Part shown: piece after piece, positions 19,074 through 27,233 of the stretch
How positions within the stretch are numbered: the first letter of the stretch is position 1
Layout of the letters: each line of letters opens with the position of its first letter
Origin: Crassaminicella profunda
Lineage (GTDB): Bacteria > Bacillota > Clostridia > Peptostreptococcales > Thermotaleaceae
Assembly (NCBI RefSeq): GCF_019884785.1
Contig: NZ_CP082326.1
Span: 1,605,355-1,669,354, forward strand
DNA length: 64,000 nucleotides
Reading direction: 5' to 3'
The notes under the pieces: generated by a model
The model's database searches: none
The model's input: only the letters and a program-made list of their open reading frames with translations
Told to the model about the DNA's origin: nothing
Position numbers and translations under genes: made by a program

Positions 19074-21095
19074 ATGGATATGAATCAATATTTGGAGATT
19101 TTTATTGAAGAATCAAAAGAACACTTAGAAAACATGAATCAAAGCTTATTAGAGTTAGAGAATAATCACGAAGAAATGAGTCTTGTTCATGAAATCTTTA
19201 GGATTGCCCATACGTTAAAAGGTATGTCTGCTACTATGGGATTTAATAAAGTTGCAAATCTGACCCATGAGATGGAAAATGTACTTCAATCGTTAAGAAG
19301 TAATGAAATAGAACTTTCTGAAAACATAGTAGATGTTCTATTTGAATGTCTTGATACATTAGAGGGGTATATCAATCAAATTATAAATTCAGGAGAGGAA
19401 GGAGATTTTGAATCTGATTATTTAGTTAAAAAATTAAATCAGATCCTTCAAGGAGAAGATGAAAGTAGAAATGATACGAAAGAAGAAATCTCAAATTCTA
19501 CTGAAGCTATTAACGGAGATATTCATATAGAAGTTGAAGAATTTTCCAAAAATGTAGCTGTAACAGCCGCTGCACAAGGGTATAATTGTTATAAAATGCA
19601 GGTGGATTTGAATCCTAATTGTATGTTAAAATCTGCTAGAGCCTTTATTATCTTTAATACCCTGGAAAAAGATTGTGAAATATTAAAATCAAATCCACCT
19701 GTTGAGGATATAGAAGATGAAAAATTTGATGCAGGTTTTGAATTAATTATTATTTCAAAACTTGATGGGGAAACCGTAAGAAAAAAAATCATGAATATAT
19801 CTGAAGTAGAAAATGTACTTATTGAAGAAATTGATGTTACTGAATTAAATGTACAAACGGAAGATATTGAGATTGTGGATGAAGAAAAAACAGAAGACAA
19901 CAAAAAAGATGAAAGCAATGAAAAAACGTCAAATAAGTCAAAAAAACCTAGATTAGGAAAAACAGTAAGAGTAGATATAGATCGTTTAGATAATTTAATG
20001 AACCTTGTAAGTGAATTAATTATTACTAGGTCAAGATTAGAAGATATAGATGATTCAGGGAAAAAACATAATATGAATGAAGCTATTGAATATCTAGGAA
20101 GAATTACTACGAGCTTACATGATGCTGTAATGAAAGTAAGAATGGTTCCAATTGAAAGAGTTTTTAATAGATTTCCAAGGATGGTACGAGATCTTTCAAA
20201 AGAGTTAGGGAAAGAAATATCATTGGTTATGTTAGGTGAGGAAACAGAAGTAGACAGAACGGTTATTGATGAAATAGGCGATCCATTAATTCACCTTATA
20301 AGAAATTCTATTGACCATGGGATAGAAGAACCAGAAACCAGAAAAAAACATGGTAAGCCTGAAATAGGGACGGTTAAGCTCATCGCATATCCTGATGGAA
20401 ATAGTGTTGTAATAGAAGTAGAAGATGATGGTCAAGGGATTAATATTGAAAAAGTAAAAGCAAAGGCTATTAAAAATGGATTGATTACAGAAGAACAAGC
20501 AGAAATTATGGATGAAAAAGAAGCTGTAAATCTATTATTTAAATCAGGATTTAGCACTGCGGACAAGATATCTGATATCTCAGGTAGAGGTGTTGGATTA
20601 GATGTTGTAAAAACTAAGATAGAAGCATTAGGAGGACTGGTTGAGGTAAAAACTTCTCAATCTGGTAGTACTTTTACCATAAGATTACCATTGACTCTTG
20701 CAATTATCCAAGCATTATTAGTAAATGTAGGTTTGGAAAAATATGCAATTCCTTTAAATTCAATCAAGGAGATTGTGACAATCGATTCAAAAACTATAAG
20801 GAAAATACAAGAACAGGAAGTAGTTCTTTATCGTAATACTACTTTACCAATACTAAGAATGAATAAAATTTTACAAGTGGATGTTGATGGACAGAATGAA
20901 GAAGATTTGATTGTAGTTGTAGTAAAAAAAGGAGATAAAACAGCAGGTTTTGTAGTAGATAATTTAATAGGACAGCAAGAAATTGTTATTAAATCTTTAG
21001 GAAAATATTTATTAGGTATAAAAGCTATTGCAGGAGCTACAATTTTAGGCAATGGACAAGTAGCTTTAATTGTTGATATCAATTCCCTTTTCTAA
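19074..21095 (+). CDS. cheA: Chemotaxis histidine kinase CheA
   Basis: Signal kinase of 673 residues. Its modules are HPt with phosphorylated H46 (RIAHTLKG), a CheY/CheB-binding P2 region at about 165-260, an acidic linker, a dimerisation P3 region at about 290-360 and the ATPase at about 365-540. The ATPase has HLIRNSIDHG, DDGQGI and GRGVGLDVV. A CheW-like P5 domain ends the protein. The first ATG (19074) matches B. subtilis MDMNQYL, but the ATG at 19080 has better spacing from AGGAG. Confidence 0.96.
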   Translation: MDMNQYLEIFIEESKEHLENMNQSLLELENNHEEMSLVHEIFRIAHTLKGMSATMGFNKVANLTHEMENVLQSLRSNEIELSENIVDVLFECLDTLEGYINQIINSGEEGDFESDYLVKKLNQILQGEDESRNDTKEEISNSTEAINGDIHIEVEEFSKNVAVTAAAQGYNCYKMQVDLNPNCMLKSARAFIIFNTLEKDCEILKSNPPVEDIEDEKFDAGFELIIISKLDGETVRKKIMNISEVENVLIEEIDVTELNVQTEDIEIVDEEKTEDNKKDESNEKTSNKSKKPRLGKTVRVDIDRLDNLMNLVSELIITRSRLEDIDDSGKKHNMNEAIEYLGRITTSLHDAVMKVRMVPIERVFNRFPRMVRDLSKELGKEISLVMLGEETEVDRTVIDEIGDPLIHLIRNSIDHGIEEPETRKKHGKPEIGTVKLIAYPDGNSVVIEVEDDGQGINIEKVKAKAIKNGLITEEQAEIMDEKEAVNLLFKSGFSTADKISDISGRGVGLDVVKTKIEALGGLVEVKTSQSGSTFTIRLPLTLAIIQALLVNVGLEKYAIPLNSIKEIVTIDSKTIRKIQEQEVVLYRNTTLPILRMNKILQVDVDGQNEEDLIVVVVKKGDKTAGFVVDNLIGQQEIVIKSLGKYLLGIKAIAGATILGNGQVALIVDINSLF

Positions 21096-21125
21096 TTTGA
21101 CTATGCTTAAAAAGGAGAGAATATA

Positions 21126-21587
21126 ATGGCTGAAAAAATAACTACAACAGATAATCAATATGTATTATTCAAACTTGATAATGAGTACTATGGTATAGAC
21201 ATTCTCCATGTTGAAACTATTGAAAAAGTTATGGATATAACGAGAGTACCTCATGCAGCCCACTATGTAGAAGGGGTTATTAATTTAAGAGGGGAAGTAG
21301 TACCTGTTATTAATTTGAGAAAAAGATTTAATTTGCCTCAAGAGGAATTAAACGATGAATCTAGAATTATTATTATTTCAGTAGAAGAGATGGTGGTAGG
21401 ATTACTAGTAGATGCGTCCTCGGAAGTTTTACACTTTGATTTTGATGCGATTGATGAAGTTCCTAATTTTTCGGATAAGTTAAAAAATGATTATGTTAAA
21501 GGGATAGGGAAAAATGAAGATAGAATTATTATTTTATTAGATTTGAAAAAGGTCCTAGGAAATACAGATATTAATGAAGAGATGTAA
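21126..21587 (+). CDS. cheW: Chemotaxis coupling protein CheW
   Basis: Adapter of 153 residues that links CheA to chemoreceptors; it is a single CheW domain with two beta barrels. Diagnostic segments are FKLDNEYYGIDI near the start and the central VEGVINLRGEVVPVINLR. The ATG follows AAAGGAGA. It lies between cheA and cheC, as in B. subtilis. Confidence 0.96.
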   Translation: MAEKITTTDNQYVLFKLDNEYYGIDILHVETIEKVMDITRVPHAAHYVEGVINLRGEVVPVINLRKRFNLPQEELNDESRIIIISVEEMVVGLLVDASSEVLHFDFDAIDEVPNFSDKLKNDYVKGIGKNEDRIIILLDLKKVLGNTDINEEM

Positions 21588-21608
21588 TAAAGTTAAGGTG
21601 GGAAGAAT

Positions 21609-22226
21609 ATGGGGATTTCTATAGAAGAAATGAACAATATGCAATTGGATGTTTTAAAAGAAGTAGGCAATATTGGTGCAGGTAATGCAGCTACAGCTCT
21701 TGCAAAAATGCTTAATAGGAAGATTGATATGAATGTTCCGAAAGTAGAAATATTAGAATTCAAAGAAGTAACTGAACTTTTAGGTGGAGCAGAAAAGGCT
21801 GTGTGTGGCATATATTTTGATGTTGACGGAGATCTTACTGGGAATATTATGTTTTTATTGACAGTTAAATCTGCTAAAATGTTAGCGAACATGTTATTGT
21901 TTAAAGATGAGAATTCTGATATTCTAGATGAAATTGATCAATCAGCTTTACAAGAAATAGGCAATATTCTTTCAGGGGCATATATATCATCTTTAACAAC
22001 ATTAACTGGGTTAAATATGAAAATATCTATTCCTTCTTTAACAACAGATATGGCTGGAGCAATACTCAGTGTGCCTATTATTCAATATGGTCAAATTGGC
22101 GATAAAGTTTTATTGATTGAGACAGAGTTTAATGAAGGTGATGATAATATAAAGGGATATTTCTTTTTAGTTCCAGATGTAGAATCATTTGAAGTATTAC
22201 TAAAAAGTTTAGGAGTTTTAGAATAA
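21609..22226 (+). CDS. cheC: CheY-P phosphatase CheC
   Basis: A 205-residue phosphatase with two active-site helices of the E-x3-N type: VLKEVGNIGAGNAATAL near the start and ALQEIGNILSG near residue 115. It lacks the CheY-binding peptide and FliN domain of FliY. Family knowledge says CheC activity is stimulated by CheD, and cheD overlaps its stop by one base. The ATG follows AAGGTGGGA. Confidence 0.95.
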   Translation: MGISIEEMNNMQLDVLKEVGNIGAGNAATALAKMLNRKIDMNVPKVEILEFKEVTELLGGAEKAVCGIYFDVDGDLTGNIMFLLTVKSAKMLANMLLFKDENSDILDEIDQSALQEIGNILSGAYISSLTTLTGLNMKISIPSLTTDMAGAILSVPIIQYGQIGDKVLLIETEFNEGDDNIKGYFFLVPDVESFEVLLKSLGVLE

Positions 22227-22711
22227 TGGGAGAGATTATTAAAGTTGGTATGGCAGATTTAAATGTCACAAGAGGAGACGGGGTTTTAACTACATTAGGA
22301 TTAGGATCATGTGTAGGAGTGGCTTTATATGATCCTATTAAAAAAGTTGCGGGTCTTGCCCATGTTATGTTGCCTTCTAGTAAGACAATAAGGAATAATA
22401 CGAATCCAGCTAAATTTGCAGATACAGCGATACTTTTATTACTAGAAAAAGTTTTGAAATTAGGGGCTAGTAGAGGAAGGTTAGTAAGTAAATTGGCTGG
22501 AGGAGCCCAAATGTTTTCTTTTTCAAACAAAAACGATATTATGAAAATAGGCGAAAGAAATGCAATTGCATCTAAGGAAATACTAAAAGAATTAAAAATA
22601 CCAATATTAGCGGAAGATATCGGAGGCAACTTTGGTAGAACCATAGAGCTTTATGCGGATACAGGAATTATAGTTGTAAAAACAATTGGTCGTGGTACGA
22701 AACAAATATGA
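22226..22711 (+). CDS. cheD: Chemoreceptor glutamine deamidase CheD
   Basis: A deamidase of 161 residues that acts on receptor glutamines and also modulates CheC. The catalytic Cys is in GLGSCVGVALYD, the His in LAHVMLP, and the downstream Thr/Asn-bearing segment is in place. Its ATG overlaps the cheC stop (TAATG). No fusion or missing residue was seen. Confidence 0.95.
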   Translation: MGEIIKVGMADLNVTRGDGVLTTLGLGSCVGVALYDPIKKVAGLAHVMLPSSKTIRNNTNPAKFADTAILLLLEKVLKLGASRGRLVSKLAGGAQMFSFSNKNDIMKIGERNAIASKEILKELKIPILAEDIGGNFGRTIELYADTGIIVVKTIGRGTKQI

Positions 22712-22726
22712 ATGGAGTTATATTGC

Positions 22727-23044
22727 ATGAAAAGTATAAAATCCATACCTTATATATTTCTTATTTTTTCTATATTTATCAGTACTATTATTGCTATGAT
22801 GCAAAATATAAGTTTTAGTGTATATTTAAAAAGAACGATTTGTTTTTATCTTATTATATTTTTTGCTACTAAATGTTGTATTTACTATATAACAAAAGCA
22901 AAAGAATCATCAGGTAATAAAATAGATATAATAATCCCTCCTGAAGAACTTGAGGTTGGGGCTGATAAGAATGAACCAGAAGATGATTTCATCCCCTTGG
23001 ATTTAGAAAATAATGAAATGAATACAAATATGAATAAATCTTAG
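22727..23044 (+). CDS. Small membrane protein between cheD and sigD, function unknown
   Basis: I do not recognise a named family. The product has about 105 residues, with two hydrophobic segments (about 7-25 and 34-52) separated by a short loop, then an acidic, Pro-containing cytoplasmic tail rich in Asp, Glu and Asn. The ATG at 22727 is preferred because ATGGAG lies 8-9 nt upstream; an ATG at 22712 directly follows the cheD stop without a site. Co-transcription with chemotaxis genes and sigma-D suggests a motility-linked role, but nothing in the sequence defines one. Confidence 0.7.
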   Translation: MKSIKSIPYIFLIFSIFISTIIAMMQNISFSVYLKRTICFYLIIFFATKCCIYYITKAKESSGNKIDIIIPPEELEVGADKNEPEDDFIPLDLENNEMNTNMNKS

Positions 23045-23055
23045 GGGGGGTAAAA

Positions 23056-23790
23056 ATGTCCAATATGAATTTATGGGATCAATATAGGAAAACACATGAT
23101 AAAAAAATTAAAGATCAATTGATTGTTAAATATATAGATCTCGTAAAAATTATTGCAGGGCGATTGTATGCTAACTATAGAAACAATGCTGAATTTGAAG
23201 ATTTGGTGAGCTATGGCATATTTGGTTTGTTAGATGCTATTGATAAATTTGATTTATCAAAAAATGTTAAATTTGAAACTTATGCATACATAAGAATAAG
23301 AGGAGCAATTATTGACCAACTAAGGACATTGGATTGGATTCCAAGGTCTGTTAGACAGAAATATAAAAAAATTGAAGATGCTTATAAAGCAATTGAAAAT
23401 AAGTTAGGAAGAAGTGCAAGGGATCAAGAAGTAGCTACTGAATTGAATGTGTCAGTAGCTGAACTAAATAGTATGCTTGGAGAAGTACATTCCTTTTCTG
23501 TTATTTCATTAGAAGAAAAAATTTCAAATAATGCAAATTTTACAATTATGGATGAGGATATAAGTAGTGAACCACAGCAAAGTCTAGAACAAGAAGAAGT
23601 AAAAAAGATCCTATTAGAATCATTGAATGAGTTGGCAGAAAGAGAAAAAAAAATTATTGAACTTTATTATTATTCAGAATTAACATATAAAGAAATCTCT
23701 GCAATATTAGGAGTTTCTGAATCAAGAATTTCCCAGTTACATACCAAAGCGATTATGAAATTAAGGGGTAAGCTAGCAAAAATTTTATAA
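23056..23790 (+). CDS. sigD: RNA polymerase sigma factor for flagellar operon, FliA/SigD
   Basis: Sigma-28 family factor of 244 residues that transcribes late flagellar, chemotaxis and autolysin genes. Region 2 is seen in DLVSYGIFGLLDAIDKFD and FETYAYIRIRGAIIDQLR, followed by WIPRSVRQK. Region 4 is the C-terminal helix-turn-helix LTYKEISAILGVSESRISQLHTKA. It follows AGGGGGG. A location near the end of the fla/che operon is known in B. subtilis to link operon transcription to the motile decision. Confidence 0.96.
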   Translation: MSNMNLWDQYRKTHDKKIKDQLIVKYIDLVKIIAGRLYANYRNNAEFEDLVSYGIFGLLDAIDKFDLSKNVKFETYAYIRIRGAIIDQLRTLDWIPRSVRQKYKKIEDAYKAIENKLGRSARDQEVATELNVSVAELNSMLGEVHSFSVISLEEKISNNANFTIMDEDISSEPQQSLEQEEVKKILLESLNELAEREKKIIELYYYSELTYKEISAILGVSESRISQLHTKAIMKLRGKLAKIL

Positions 23791-23813
23791 AGGGAATAGG
23801 GTGGTGATGATTA

Positions 23814-25622
23814 GTGGACAAAAAATCCATTATCACAGAGGGGAAAACTTTAGAAGAAGCAATTAAAAATGGATTAGAACTCTTAAATATGGAAGTTGAT
23901 GATGTTGATGTAAAAGTTTTAGAGGAAGGCAAATCTTTTTTTGGTATTTTGAAAAAAAATTTCAAAGTGAAATTAACTGAAAAAATAATAAAATACGAAA
24001 AGAATGATGTTTTAGAAAATGAGAATGAAAATGGAAGATTTGAATTGGATCATCAAGAGGGAAATGATTGTCTACTAATTATGCCTTCAAAAGGAGTCGG
24101 AAAACCAGTAACTGCAGAAGAAATTATTTTAGGACTAGAGAAAAAGGAAATAACTAATATTGACATAGATAAGCTTAAATCAAGTTTAAAAGAAAATAAA
24201 TTCCTTTCAATAAACATTAAAGATTTGGAAATAAGCAATCCAGTGGATGCAAAAGTAGAAATTGAGATAGCAAAAGATGAGATGAAAGCGTATATGACCA
24301 TTCTCCCTCCTAAGGGAGGAAGAATGATTGTAAAAGAGGATATTGAAAGCATTCTAAAAAATTATCATATTGAATATGGAATCGATAAAGATTTAATCAA
24401 TGAAATAATTTCTGAAAAAAAGTATAATCAAAGACATGTTATTGCGACAGGGAAAAGCCCTGTAAATGGACAGGATGGTACAATAAAATATTATTTTAAT
24501 ACAGATACTAAGATTAAGCCAGAAATAGATCAAGATGGAAAAGTGGATTATAAAGAACTTAATATTGTTCAATGTGTTAAAAAAGGTGATAATATAGCTG
24601 AAAAGGTTATGCCAACAGATGGAATAGATGGAATGACGATTACAGGAAAAGTATTAAAGGCAAAATCAGGAAAAACTATTCGTTTTAAGAAGGGTAAAAA
24701 TGTAGTTGAAACTGAAGATGGACTAAAATTAATTGCTGATGTAGCTGGACAAGCGAAACTAGTTAATGATAAGGTGGAAGTTTTGCAGGTTTATGAAGTA
24801 AATGGAAATGTTGATCATTCAACAGGGAATATTTATTTTGTTGGAAATGTTATTATTAGAGGAAATGTAAGGTCAGGATTTAAAATAGAATGTTCAGAAG
24901 ATATTGAGGTACATGGCGTAGTAGAAGGGGCAACAATTATTGCCAATGGAAATATAGTACTTCATAAGGGGATTCATGGACAAAATGTAGGCAAGTTAAT
25001 TAGCAAGAAGGATATTGTTTCTAAGTATATGGAGAGTTGTTATGCACAAGCGGATGGAAGCATAAATGCAGAGGTTATTATGCATTGTCATTTAAAATCC
25101 AAAGAATCTATTAGAGCTACAGGAAAAAAAGGTTTGATTGTTGGTGGAGAAATACGAGCAAATATGGAAGTAAATGCAAAATGCATTGGTTCACCTATGG
25201 CGACAGTTACAAAACTAGAGGTAGGTATTGATCCAGAGATAAAGGAGCGATATGAAAGCTTAAAACAGGAATTAGAAATGCTATATAAAAACAAGGATAA
25301 TGTTAGAAAAGCAATAGAATTGCTGACGAAAATATCTAAAAATACTGAATTGTCAAAGGAAAAGCAAGAAATACTGATTAAATCAAAAAGCACAAAAAAA
25401 TATTTAAATCAAAAAATAGAAAGTGTGAATAAGGCTCTTATTGATTTGCAAAATATTCTTCAGGATTTATCTAGTGGAAGAATCAATTCTTCATCTATAA
25501 TACATCCGGGAGTAAGGATGGCTATTGGGAATTCAGTATATTATGTCAGAGATGATATTCAATGTTCAACAATTTTAAGGGAAGATGGAGAAATAAAGAT
25601 AGTCCCTTATTTAGGAAAGTAA
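23814..25622 (+). CDS. FapA-type DUF342 protein with N-terminal Jag-N-like domain
   Basis: A protein of 602 residues. Residues 1-52 resemble the Jag N-terminal domain (AIKNGLELLNMEVDDVDVKVLEEG, then a KSFFGILKK-like segment). The rest is a DUF342/FapA body. A lead region (70-230) is followed by a right-handed beta-helix-like core (about 330-470) made of short Gly/Val/Ile repeats such as GNVIIRGNVRSG. A coiled coil (about 475-550) and a small C-terminal cap complete it. The start is a GTG after GGTGGTGA. FapA-family members occur beside flagellar genes; the precise role is unknown. Confidence 0.8.
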   Translation: MDKKSIITEGKTLEEAIKNGLELLNMEVDDVDVKVLEEGKSFFGILKKNFKVKLTEKIIKYEKNDVLENENENGRFELDHQEGNDCLLIMPSKGVGKPVTAEEIILGLEKKEITNIDIDKLKSSLKENKFLSINIKDLEISNPVDAKVEIEIAKDEMKAYMTILPPKGGRMIVKEDIESILKNYHIEYGIDKDLINEIISEKKYNQRHVIATGKSPVNGQDGTIKYYFNTDTKIKPEIDQDGKVDYKELNIVQCVKKGDNIAEKVMPTDGIDGMTITGKVLKAKSGKTIRFKKGKNVVETEDGLKLIADVAGQAKLVNDKVEVLQVYEVNGNVDHSTGNIYFVGNVIIRGNVRSGFKIECSEDIEVHGVVEGATIIANGNIVLHKGIHGQNVGKLISKKDIVSKYMESCYAQADGSINAEVIMHCHLKSKESIRATGKKGLIVGGEIRANMEVNAKCIGSPMATVTKLEVGIDPEIKERYESLKQELEMLYKNKDNVRKAIELLTKISKNTELSKEKQEILIKSKSTKKYLNQKIESVNKALIDLQNILQDLSSGRINSSSIIHPGVRMAIGNSVYYVRDDIQCSTILREDGEIKIVPYLGK

Positions 25623-25637
25623 TGGGAGATGATAGGG

Positions 25638-25961
25638 ATGTCCATAAGACCTATAGATTTTCAAGTATTAATGCCTAAAACTCAGCAACAGTCACAAGAA
25701 AATCAAGTTGCTAATAATAAAGTAAGAATGGATCAAGAAAATCTAATGCAACAAGATCAAATAAATACGAAGCACCAACTGAAAAAAGTGAATGAATTTG
25801 AGAATAAAGACCATCCAAATATAAGGGATAAACAAGATAGAAATCCAAAAGACAGTGGGAAGAATTCAGATAAGAGAAAAGAACAGGACGAGCAAGAAAA
25901 AAATAAGAATGAAATAAAAGCTATAAATGGAATTGGAGCAAATATTGATATAAAAATATAA
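25638..25961 (+). CDS. Highly charged small protein, function unknown
   Basis: About 107 residues, with a conserved-looking hydrophobic start (MSIRPIDFQVLMPK) and then a disordered stretch dominated by Gln, Asn, Lys, Asp and Glu, including KDSGKNSDKRKEQDEQEK. It has no signal peptide, membrane helix or Cys. The ATG at 25638 is chosen because GGGAG lies 9 nt upstream; the ATG at 25629 touches that site. Clean spacing to fapA and to the next gene argues that it is translated. I do not recognise a function. Confidence 0.65.
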   Translation: MSIRPIDFQVLMPKTQQQSQENQVANNKVRMDQENLMQQDQINTKHQLKKVNEFENKDHPNIRDKQDRNPKDSGKNSDKRKEQDEQEKNKNEIKAINGIGANIDIKI

Positions 25962-25979
25962 ATGAATTGGTGAGAGAAT

Positions 25980-26480
25980 ATGGGTGATTATATATTTTTT
26001 TCTATAGGTATTATTATTGTAATAATATCTATTATAGTGCTTAAAAAGAATATGAGTATTGAATCTACGATTGAATTTCAAAATTCCGAAAAAAAGGAAA
26101 TAGCCTTACTAAACAATATTGAGCTTACAGAAAATATTATAAAAGAACTAAAAGCAATTAGCCAAGAGACTATAAAAACATTAGATAATAAGACAGAAGA
26201 AATTTATCAGATGATAAAAATATTAGATGAAAAAATAGAAAAATATTCAATTGTCATTGATGAAACAGATAAAAACGAAAATAATAGACAAATTAGATCA
26301 TATAGTAAAAAAGAGGATGCCCAAAATATAAAAAAAGAAGATCATGCTTCAAACAATAACAAGGATAAGGAAAAAATATTACAATTATATAATCAAGGAT
26401 ATTCACCTTCCCAAATAGCTAAAAAGCTTAATAAAGGTATTGGGGAGGTTCAGCTTATATGTAGCCTAAAGAAGAGGTGA
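25980..26480 (+). CDS. SwrB-like (DUF6115-type) membrane-anchored protein
   Basis: 166 residues with one N-terminal transmembrane helix (4-22), a coiled-coil region (about 30-100), a charged linker and a C-terminal helix-turn-helix-like motif (ILQLYNQGYSPSQIAKKL). This layout and the position after sigD match B. subtilis SwrB (YlxL, 167 residues), which activates flagellar type III export. Sequence identity is not obvious beyond the C-terminal motif. The ATG follows GGTGAGA. The motif may bind protein rather than DNA, since the protein is membrane-tethered. Confidence 0.7.
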   Translation: MGDYIFFSIGIIIVIISIIVLKKNMSIESTIEFQNSEKKEIALLNNIELTENIIKELKAISQETIKTLDNKTEEIYQMIKILDEKIEKYSIVIDETDKNENNRQIRSYSKKEDAQNIKKEDHASNNNKDKEKILQLYNQGYSPSQIAKKLNKGIGEVQLICSLKKR

Positions 26481-26484
26481 TCAT

Positions 26485-26922
26485 TTGAAAAAGAATGTAT
26501 TCATAGGTGTATTTTTAGGCATTGGAATAGGATTTATACTAGCATCAGGATTTCATATTATTTCTCATCAAAATGAAAAGGTTTTATATGATGAAGAGTT
26601 TATTAAGTCAGAAGCAAGAAAAATAGGAATGATTGATCCTGTAGAATATTTTGACAAAAAAGATGTGCATAGTAAAATGAACACAAAAGAAACAAAAGTA
26701 AAAAATATTATCATTGAAATTCAAAAAGGACATAAGAGTGAAGATGTGGCTACAATATTAAAGGAAAATAATTTAATACAATCAGAAAAAGAGTTTTTAG
26801 ATAGGATAAATGAGAAAAAATTAGAAAATAAACTTAGATGGGGAAAATATGAATTTACACTAAATGATTCTGAGAAGGAAATCATAGATAGAATTGTTAA
26901 AGGAGAACATAAAAAAGAGTAA
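26485..26922 (+). CDS. Small membrane protein with MltG/YceG N-terminal-like region
   Basis: 145 residues with an N-terminal transmembrane helix (5-22). An extracellular part resembles the LysM-like lead region of MltG endolytic transglycosylases (IEIQKGHKSEDVATILKENNLI, then RWGKYEFTL). The catalytic MltG domain of about 200 residues is absent, so enzyme activity is not expected. The start is a TTG at 26485 with AGAGGTGA upstream, 4 nt after the preceding gene. It is the last gene before the operon-end hairpin. A cell-wall-binding accessory role near the flagellum is an inference. Confidence 0.62.
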   Translation: MKKNVFIGVFLGIGIGFILASGFHIISHQNEKVLYDEEFIKSEARKIGMIDPVEYFDKKDVHSKMNTKETKVKNIIIEIQKGHKSEDVATILKENNLIQSEKEFLDRINEKKLENKLRWGKYEFTLNDSEKEIIDRIVKGEHKKE

Positions 26923-26988
26923 GCTTATTCAATAAAGCGGAAAATTAGAGGTTAAGATAGGAATTGTACCTTGTTTGAATCAATTTGT

Positions 26989-27012
26989 ACTCCCACTTAT
27001 AGAAGTGGGAGT
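26989..27012 (+). terminator. Hairpin at end of flagellar operon
   Basis: A perfect 10-bp inverted repeat, ACTCCCACTT / AAGTGGGAGT with loop ATAG, lies about 65 nt after the last flagellar-operon gene. Only a weak CTTATA follows, not a T-run, so termination efficiency is uncertain. The region 26923-27233 otherwise holds this hairpin, the rpsB promoter and the rpsB leader, with no further gene. Confidence 0.6.
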
Positions 27013-27098
27013 CTTATAAATATATGTAAAAAAATTGTATATTTAAAGTGTGAATGGAAATAATATTCTTGTATTCGTATAAAATTATAAAATTTTTA

Positions 27099-27128
27099 TT
27101 GCAAAACTTATACGGACTATGTTATACT
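27099..27128 (+). promoter_or_regulatory. Sigma-A promoter for rpsB-tsf
   Basis: TTGCAA (27099-27104) and TATACT (27123-27128) are separated by 18 bp, in a very AT-rich stretch. It lies about 105 bp before the rpsB ATG and after the flagellar hairpin, separating ribosomal from motility expression. Confidence 0.7.
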
Positions 27129-27220
27129 ACTTAAGGTGATTTATCACACACACTTTGGAATTTTTAAAAGGGTGCCTACGGGTCTTTTGAAAAGATGAAC
27201 AAAGTGGAGGAAAAAACCAA
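27129..27220 (+). promoter_or_regulatory. rpsB mRNA leader with two small hairpins
   Basis: The transcript ahead of rpsB can fold as GTGA-TTTA-TCAC (27136-27147) and as AAAAG / CTTTT (27166-27170 / 27184-27188) enclosing GGTGCCTACGGGT. A leader of this length before a ribosomal protein gene could be an S2 autoregulatory target. That is inferred from position and foldability only. Confidence 0.35.
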
Positions 27221-27233
27221 GGAGGTGGAGGTC

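Noticed and set aside
22129-22644. A 171-codon minus-strand frame opposite cheC/cheD
   Set aside because: Antisense shadow of CheD, whose motifs are intact; no ribosome site or family signature.
26989-27012. End of an IS200/IS605-type element
   Set aside because: Hairpins like this occur at such element ends, but no transposase remnant, second end or target signature is visible nearby.
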